Source: Gyrodactylus bullatarudis (lineage: Eukaryota > Platyhelminthes > Monogenea > Gyrodactylidea > Gyrodactylidae). Taken from it: a stretch of DNA of 64,000 bases. Each line of letters opens with the position of its first letter. The first letter of the stretch is position 1. Shown here in pieces: positions 56,443-64,000 of the stretch. The notes beneath the pieces were generated by a model. That model saw only the letters and a list, made by a program, of their open reading frames with translations. It made no database searches and had not been told where the DNA came from. Position numbers and translations under genes: made by a program. Where the stretch lies: contig SSNU01000311.1 of the NCBI GenBank assembly GCA_012064415.1, forward strand, positions 280,787 through 344,786, in the 5' to 3' direction.

Positions 56443-56789
56443 TTTTTAGACAATTAACCTACTAGCAAAGTGTGGTCACTGGTTATTACTATATCCATGT
56501 GAACTCTAACTTGATGGAGATTGTCTTCTCACACCTAGATGTTAGAAATTCGGATAAGCAAGTATCAATTCCATAAGAGAGTCGAATAATATTCAACTCA
56601 GGGTGGCAGATGTAGACGCAATCTGCCACCCTGAGTTGAATATTATTCGACTCTCTTATGGAATTGATACTTGCTTATCCGAATTTCTAACATCTAGGTG
56701 TGAGAAGACAATCTCCATCAAGTTAGAGTTCACATGGATATAGTAATTACCAGTGACCCCACTTTGCTAGTAGGTTAATTGTCTAAAAA
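56443..56789. repeat. Near-perfect palindrome, 169-bp arms, 9-nt loop
   Basis: Arms 56443-56611 and 56621-56789 are reverse complements with only a few mismatches, separated by GTAGACGCA. The outer edge reads TTTTTAGACAATTAACC. The inner edge is GAGTTGAATATTATTCGACT and CAGGGTGGCAGAT. A single-arm relative is at 36496-36590. The gap is far too short for a normal transposon interior. It looks like a fold-back element or an inverted duplication of a MITE end. Confidence 0.92.
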
Positions 56790-59700
56790 CACTGTAATTT
56801 CCATATGGTGCTTATTCTAATTTTCTGTTAAAAAATTATCCAAGATGAATTTCCTGAAAATCGTCGGCATTCAACAAAGAACAAATCTAGAAATTATCGA
56901 GTAAATCCATTTTATTTTATCATGAAAACTGGAAGTTTGCATAACTTTTTAATTATCAAACATGTCTAAATATTTTGTTTGAGAATAATTATTTTGAGAA
57001 AAAAGTAGAACTAGATAACAATAAAAGTACATTTCATTGTAAGTTTTCAAGATACACTTTACATGCGTTCATCATATATTTTTAATGAGAAAATCCTTAC
57101 GTGATCTATTCATTCGTCCATTTCTACCATAGAACTCTACTCAAGAAATCGTAATTGCTCATCTACATGTCCAAATATATGACTGACTTTCAAGATTTTT
57201 TTTCTATTCCAAAGGATGGATGAGGTCAACAGACCTTGAAAGCTCATTAATTAATGAGCCAGGACAAGTTTATTTTTCAAAGCAATTCTTCAAAGTTCAA
57301 AAAAAATGTTGAGCAGAATGATGATAATTATATCGCTGAGTATTGCCCAATTCTAGGCAAAATAGAGTGCATTTTCCTGATTATTTTGACGGATAGTGTA
57401 CAAAATATACTCTACATACGTATTAATAAGGAGTGGGGAGGTATTTACATAGAATATTCTGTCAATCAGAGTGATCCTTTATCATCAATTCCATCAGGGA
57501 GAAAAAAAGTAATATCAACATAAAAATCATTGAATTTAGTCCTTCTTTTTTTGATTTTATTCCTCTCCAATTGTAGAATATAAATTTTCTCCTCTCAAAT
57601 ATGGCCAATCAATACTTCCTCAGTAGGGAAATGCTCCTCATCTTCAGCTATTTATCAACTTGCATAAACATTTTCAAGATAAGGTTTAAAAATTTATTTG
57701 AAAAAACCTAAACGTCTGTGGATTAGGTCAGTCATAAAATCTTTTCCAATAAAAGTATGGCACAATCAACTCATAACTCGATACTCGCATGATTAAAATT
57801 AATTTTCAGAAAATTTCCGGCTCAGACTTGATAGAATTTTAAGTTGAGATTTTACACATTAATTAAATGTGTCCGTCTATCATTCGTATTCATTTTTTCT
57901 CATTTGTTTTTGAAGAGCACTGCTACAAATCTCATAATTTGTGATAGAGCCTCAAAGTTTATCGCTAACCTTCCTTATGAGTTGAGAAGCAAACGAAAAT
58001 ATTCTTGATGGATTTCGGCAATGGAAAAAAACTCTTTAGTTGGCTCTAAACTGTTAGAATGGCAATGAAAAAGTAGACATCTTCTTCTTTATAGACATGA
58101 TAAATATCCAAAAGTGAATAAAAAAGTAAAATATTAGTTTAACCCCTACTGGATAATAAAACCTCTTTCAAGTGTTTTTTCTCACCAAAATTATGATAAT
58201 TGTCCCTTGAATTATCTTTTTTTCTCTCTCTTCTTTAAGAAGGAACTATCCCTTACTATTACAAAACCATAATAAACCTCTGATTACGACTGGGTTTGTT
58301 TATTTTTATATATTTTCTATCCACTACATTATTAATACACTATAGACCACTATGGATGAATGTGTAACACAAGTGTCTCTCTCAAAACTACTGTTTCACT
58401 GAGCTTTTTATCCCTTTCGCTTATTCATACATCATAACTTTACTATATTACCGACTACTGTTCTATTCTGGGATAGTTAACAATAGGATTACATGGTGAT
58501 TTCAAACAGGTTTCCAAGAGTCTAACTAATATTTTCTCAATGACTCATATTATAAGTAAAATGGAGGTAAATGTAGAATTTCATCGCCAAACAGAAATTA
58601 ATTCTATAACCTTTTTTTACTAATAAATAGATAAATAAATGTTATAATTTAATTTCTGATCAAATCCAATACAACTCGCATTTGAGGTCATTTCAGATGA
58701 CACGAGGAAGGAATATAATTTGAGAGGTTCACGACTCTTTAGACTCTTTTCCATTCTATCCTGAGGACACAGCTGATTGGATTAATTCACTATGATATTC
58801 TATTAATTTTTGCTTCTCCTATGGTTTTGTGTACATACGTTTTTCCTCCCAACGTCTCGGTTTGTAATACAAACTCATGCGTCTCGATGAATTCGCAGTC
58901 ATTATTATTATTTTATTGAATTAATTGAATTCCTTCATCTAGCCCAACTTTTTATTGCATTTGTATTATTTGTTAAAAAGAGTTATTGTGGGAAAGACAT
59001 TGTTTTTAAAAATATGTAAGAAGAGTATAAGGTGGAGAAACAAAAACGATAAAAATTTGTATAACTCCTGTATTTTATGTCGCCTAAATATTATTATTAT
59101 TGCGAGAAAACGTACCAAATGTGCAGTACAATTTTACGATGGGAATATCAATGGTACCTTCCTCACATGTTCTCTCAATCCTCCCCCTTTAATCTCTATG
59201 CCGTGTCTACAATGGTTGTACATAGTTGTCTATAGAATAAACTTTCTCCAACTCAGTTCCTTCATGTTTTCAACAAAGAGCCCAATTATATCGCTTCGAC
59301 TTCCTTTTGATAAACACTGTACAATGTATAGTTTACATGATAAATAAATTAAGATATACATATTATTAACTGAAAACATTTTAATTAAGTCAATTAGGAA
59401 TACAAAGAAATGCTCACTATTCAAATTCCACAGTTTGAGCTTTCAATGAATTTTCCTTTTTCAGAGATTAAAAATTCCTTTTGTTTTATCTTACTCACAA
59501 GATTGTTCTCTCAACTTTTCCTACTTCTTATGTGATATAACGATATCTCATTACTGATGCCATCATTCCCTCTTGCTCTCTCCTCCTTTTTTAGTGCAGT
59601 TGAGATTCATGATGATTGGGTTATCTTTGATTTCTTCTTCTCTTTAAATTTTTTATTCTCTTTTAAATTATCCCCAACATCCACATCACTCCTTCTTGTG

Positions 59701-61803
59701 CCCATCTTTGTTGTGAAATACTGGAAAAGCAGTAAAAAGAGATTTTTGCCCATGATTACTTTCATCTCTAGTTCTTTTTTATTTTTATTATGTGATGAAG
59801 AGATTTCATGTTGTTGATGGGCATTCTGAGGAATATTTATGCCCCATGCGAGTCTGTAGGTATATAAGGAAAACATTCATTCAAGACGCTCTGGTCAACT
59901 AAAGAATGAGATGAGTCATTTTATTATACATTTTATAGTGCATATTTTTTTATTTGTTTGATTCATACAAAAATGATGATATCGAATGCTTTCACTGTAT
60001 GCATAAAAAGGGGATTATCGAGAATATATGGTAGCAATCGTCAATGTAATAATGTCGATGCATGACCAAGTGTCTCTACAGTTAGTCTTATTTTTGAGTA
60101 AATTATTCATTCACACTAGAATGTAGAATCTTGGTATGTTACTTCATGGGTAAAAATACTTGTGGTACATTTTGCCATAAAATAATACTAATAATAACCA
60201 AATCTAACCAGACGAATAGAGAATGTTTCTCTAATTGAAGCTATGTATTACACTGTACATATTATATTATGAGTGTAGCCTTATTTTATGCCTGAAAGAT
60301 GCTTATCATTCTTGTAATCAGCTTCAATCTGAATTAAAATTTATTAATTAATTGAAAAAGGGTAGTTTATTCAAATTAGAAATACTCAATAATCAATAGA
60401 CATACTTGAGTTTAATTTTTTTACCCACTTAACGCATTGATTTTATTGAATTGCTCTTTCGATGTCGTACAAGAAATCAATTCAAAATTTAACTTGAATT
60501 TTGAATATCCACCCGGTTGAGCTATTTAAATTTTTTTCAAAGTGCATATGTTTGTTTAAATTCATGGAACCTTTGGTCTCTAAGATTTACTCCAAAATAC
60601 AAGAAGAGAGTTATTAAGATATTTTTGGCTTATTTTTCACTATAAACACAATTAGGTCCCTTGTATGCACTGGAAAATGCCAATATTATTTTTAAACTTG
60701 TGGCATATAAACTGTTGAATTATAAAGCAATATTTTTCTTTGAGCAGCGTCTCATTTTACATGTTGACCTCATTTGGTACATTGAGTCATGATTTGGAGA
60801 GTGACCCCCACATATAAAAAACTAACCTCCCATTTCTCTCTCCAACAGGAATAGGAAGAAAACATAACAATAGGACTTTTACCATCTTTTTCTGATGCCA
60901 CTCTAATAATCTCTTACATTGTAGCATTGTTACAATGTTTATTAACAAATAAATACATTCCTTACCACCTTCCGTTCCATTAAATCATGAAAAGAGAGCA
61001 TAAAAACTACTGGATATTATGAAGGTATATCTTTTAATTCTCATCCATCTTTACCATCTTCTTCTTTTTACCCTTCTCTTCCTTACTTCTCTGTCAATCA
61101 AATCTTGAACAATGATGATTTGTTTTCAGATGAGATTCGTCTTTTTTACGGTGAAATACACGGACAAATAATAATAATAATCTATGTAGTTTACAGAGGT
61201 AAATTGCACAGAATAAAAAGCAGTATTGAGCAGTAAAATAGAAGGGGAGGCTTGGGAAAAGAATTCCCCTGTCGTATCGTGTATGTCGATGCTTACTGGC
61301 AATGAGATTGTGAAACAAATGCAGAAAAAAGACATCCTTATAATTCAAGTTCATTTGAGCATTATTGAGGATCTTCTCTGAGAATTCAATTTTACTTGAC
61401 TGCTTCACTCTGAAAAGTACACTACTGTTAAATTTTTCATTCAAGGATAAAACTGGTCCTCTGGTTTTAAGCGTTTTTGGTAACTTGAAAAACTTATTTG
61501 AAGAATTAGTTTAAGGAGCAAGAATAAAATGATTCCTTCACAATACATGAGTTACTAATGAGATTTTTACCCAGGGCAATCCTTTTCCAAATGATCTATC
61601 ATCACTTGAATAAGAATAAGTTTGCTCACTATCCTTAAATGTCCTTTCAAAACTAAGAGATGTATACAGTTCACCATGTAACTTTGAGGTGGAAATGATT
61701 GATTTCACTTGTTACAACTCCAACTTTTAGCCTTTATTGTATAAATGATTAGACATAGATTCATTCAATTATGGAATTAATTTTCAATTTAAAAATTGTA
61801 CAG
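56790..61803. other. AT-rich intergenic sequence
   Basis: Frames at 57254-57523 (89 codons), 58955-59347 (130 codons) and 61094-61444 (116 codons) are within the lengths expected by chance given the sequence amount and stop density. None shows a domain. This interval should hold the promoter and 5' UTR exon of the gene whose coding exon starts at 61804. Confidence 0.4.
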
Positions 61804-62527
61804 ATGGCCGGCACAAAGATTGGTGATCATTTGAAGTTGTACCTCAAAGATATCCAGGATTACTGTGAGAGCGAAGTTGGATCATGTTCCATGGTAAGTG
61901 TACTTTAAAATTTTATTCTGAAAAACATACATTCTCCACATTGTGTATAGTTTGTTTATTAGTTTGTTTTAATTAAAACTGACAAATCTGTTTCCTTTCA
62001 TTTAACTGAAGAGAAAGTCTACAAAGACGACATTGTTTCTTCTTACAAAAACTTCATGTAGAAAAATTATAATAAAACAAAAAACACTGTATATTTTAAG
62101 ATATTTTCTTGCTAACGTCTAGTCTCCCCTAAAACTGAAATTCATGTTCAAGTTGATGATTTAAATCGAGTAAATCTTTTTCATAAATAGCAAGTATGAA
62201 ACTGCTTGTTGTCTCTCTTCATCCTTTGATCTATCATCCTGTTGAAAAATGATCTCAAAAGTATAAATTTTATTTCACACGTACAATTTAAAAAATAATT
62301 CTCGAAACAATACGAAGACTGAGCATTAGCCTAGGAAATTTTCCAACATTACTAAAATCCTCCATCATTGTGATAAAATTAATCTTCAAGTATCTAAACA
62401 TCATCATACCAAAATTCGGTCTGCAATATCTTTTTAAGCTTCTTTAACCATTTCAGGTCCGAGTCTATTTATTAACTTCGGAGATTGAGTATGAATGCAT
62501 ATTCAGAATCAGAATGCATAGAAAATA
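61804..62527 (+). CDS. Candidate gene, first coding exon well supported, family unknown
   Basis: The exon 61804-61893 is bounded by an acceptor AATTGTACAG and a strong donor GTAAGT. Its ATG lies right after the acceptor, in a good context (CAGATGGCC). It encodes 30 residues, MAGTKIGDHLKLYLKD and IQDYCESEVG followed by SCSM. A possible second exon, 62456-62527, has the strong acceptor TTAACCATTTCAG, stays in phase and adds VRVYLLTSEIEYECIFRIRM before a TAA that overlaps an AATAAA. That would give a 53-aa protein. Alternatively the gene continues beyond the window with larger introns. I do not recognise a family. Confidence 0.4.
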
Positions 62528-63589
62528 AAACCTTTAATCATCTGAAAACCTTAGTTATAGCATCTTTATTTCTACATTAATTTAAAAGTTTAATCCACAT
62601 ATGGGCCATGGTTTTTGATAATATGGATAAAATTATGAAATTTTTTGACCTATCAAAATTGTTATATTTATGAAAAATTAAAACAACTTATTGATATCAG
62701 ATTTGAATTCGAATTTAAAAGAGTACAAAAATGTATTTCAACGTTCAATTAGTTCTGGTAAATTTGGTATTATTTGATCAAAAAAGTACAAGCAAAAACA
62801 TTTATCTGTGTATCCTAATATCCCATAAGAAATGAATTGGTGATATGAAACATGCTTTTGATCGAATATCTATCTTATATTTGTAAAATTCTGCATTTTA
62901 AAATGAATGTTACATAACAAAATCTTTGATTGATTCTCAGGAATAAAAAAGTTTACTTTTCTCTCTCTTTGTAAATCAATTTTTCATTCACAAATTTCCA
63001 ACCTGTTCCACATACATTCACCATAGTATCCTATGGTTTATTTTCAGCTTTATTTTTCAAATAAAATAAGTAATTGTACATTGTTTACGAACTTGATTCA
63101 AGACACTAAATTCCTCATTCATTCACAGCCACACAATACACTTTGAAACATTATCATTATTATTACTACTGATTTTTTTTAAATTAAAAATAAGGGAAAA
63201 TACATTATTAATTTTTTTGCTGTTTCATCTTAAATCCTACTGTGTTTGTATGGTGAAATGGTTTCGTATATGTCTTATTCAGATTCTGAGGTAGGAAAAA
63301 GCATTCAGAGTTCTTCTTACCTCTGCCTTTATTCCTTGCCTTAAACCCCCTTGAGAGAATGAATGTATTTTATTTTTTCAATTATTACTCTGTTCACCGG
63401 TAGAGCTTTTCGATGAAATGCAAGATCTTTACAAGAGTGATTCATATTCAAAATCTGTTTACGCTAATCTCTCTTGATTAATTAACTTTTTTATCCATGA
63501 ATTCTGTCGAGTCTATTAATGCATGTTTTTTCGGCTTTTATCCATCAATTTTTTCCTTGTTTCCAAAAATTTTAGGATTTCCAGATACC

Positions 63590-63728
63590 ATAGTTGTTCA
63601 AACCAACTTTGTTCAATGATCTCAAAATATTTCTTCATGAGTATTTTTCTGGAACATAGAAAAAACTATCAAAATTTGCTATCATGCCATAATTTTGCTA
63701 GCCAGGCTCAAGAATGCCATTGATATGT
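63590..63728. repeat. Decayed fragment of the piggyBac-type MITE family
   Basis: About 140 bp resemble 26464-26607, best over TTTGCTATCATGC and TTGCTAGCCAGGC followed by AAGAATGCCATTGATAT. No terminal repeats or TTAA boundaries remain here. Confidence 0.7.
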
Positions 63729-63872
63729 CTTTTTATATAGATTGAAGGCTATATCCTCTTTGATAATCACTGAGTGTTCTTTACACTTAATTTCTAAATG
63801 CAATTTATCTCATTGGGGAATTAAAAAAAATAAATTACTCACAAGTATATACGAATATCAATATTTTAGAAA

Positions 63873-63997
63873 ATTGAAAAAAGATATATTAAAACCAAAT
63901 GTACATTTCTTGAAGTATCATCAGTGGTAATTCTTCAAAAATGATATAAGTTAAGAATTCATTCAAGATAATATTTTACAAATCATGAAAGAAATAG
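63873..63997. repeat. Second copy of the Penelope-flanking repeat
   Basis: About 120 bp match 33288-33412 at roughly 80% identity. In the first copy the GIY-YIG fragment follows 70 bp later, so another Penelope-like fragment may start just outside the window. Confidence 0.7.
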
Positions 63998-64000
63998 TAA

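Noticed and set aside
57254..57523. 89-codon frame with hydrophilic N-terminus
   Set aside because: It looks slightly coding, but there is no family match, no TATA spacing and no splice signals.
58955..59347. 130-codon plus-strand open frame
   Set aside because: At this base composition an open run of this size somewhere in 64 kb is expected about as often as not. It has no domain and no splice or promoter context.
61094..61444. 116-codon minus-strand open frame
   Set aside because: Within chance length; composition is Phe/Leu/His-rich as expected from random T-rich sequence.
1..64000. CRISPR arrays, rRNA genes, bacterial operons
   Set aside because: None seen; the window is eukaryotic nuclear DNA with introns and poly(A) signals.

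Overview
The window is 64 kb of AT-rich animal nuclear DNA (roughly 30% G+C by eye). It has spliceosomal introns, AATAAA poly(A) signals, TATA boxes and many old transposon copies. An amidated allatostatin-C-type neuropeptide, a family of secreted S1 proteases and the large repeat-rich intergenic spaces point to an arthropod. A crustacean, possibly a parasitic copepod, is my best guess; this is inference, not proof.

Layout. 0.4-2.0 kb: a 5'-truncated LINE reverse transcriptase. 3.2-8.1 kb: a compact housekeeping block with RSL24D1/RLP24 (-), RACGAP1/Cyk4 (-, two coding exons) and the PP2A scaffold subunit A (+, two coding exons). The last two are divergent across 143 bp. 8.9-15.8 kb: an ezrin/radixin/moesin gene (-), which I reassembled into ten coding exons; two of its introns appear to be only 25 and 33 nt. 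16.45-16.68 kb: a small two-exon gene (-) for an allatostatin-C-family neuropeptide precursor. 17.4-28.9 kb: no convincing host gene. This stretch holds a SWIM-domain DNA transposon with 8-bp target duplications, a long fold-back element, two further TIR elements, a piggyBac-type TTAA-flanked MITE and a 37-bp tandem repeat. 29.07-31.62 kb: an intronless prominin-like five-pass membrane protein (-). 33.5-34.1 kb: a broken Penelope-like GIY-YIG fragment inside 41-bp inverted repeats.

37-48.4 kb: a minus-strand cluster of single-exon genes, most for secreted products: a C-type-lectin-like protein, a novel secreted 249-aa protein, two intact S1 proteases and one S1 protease pseudogene. Each has a TATA-like box about 30-45 nt before the ATG. 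51.9-52.5 kb: an intronless CHMP4/Snf7 ESCRT-III subunit (+). 54.4 kb: a candidate signal-peptide exon (+). 56.4-56.8 kb: a near-perfect 169-bp-arm palindrome. 61.8 kb: a well-formed coding exon (+) of an unidentified gene. The last 130 bases match the region beside the Penelope fragment.

The housekeeping genes act in separate processes: ribosome assembly, cytokinesis, phosphatase scaffolding, cortical actin linkage and membrane scission. The 37-48 kb block looks like a lineage-specific secretory gene cluster shaped by local duplication and decay. All intron and exon calls come from reading splice signals and family alignment by eye; no search or transcript evidence was available.
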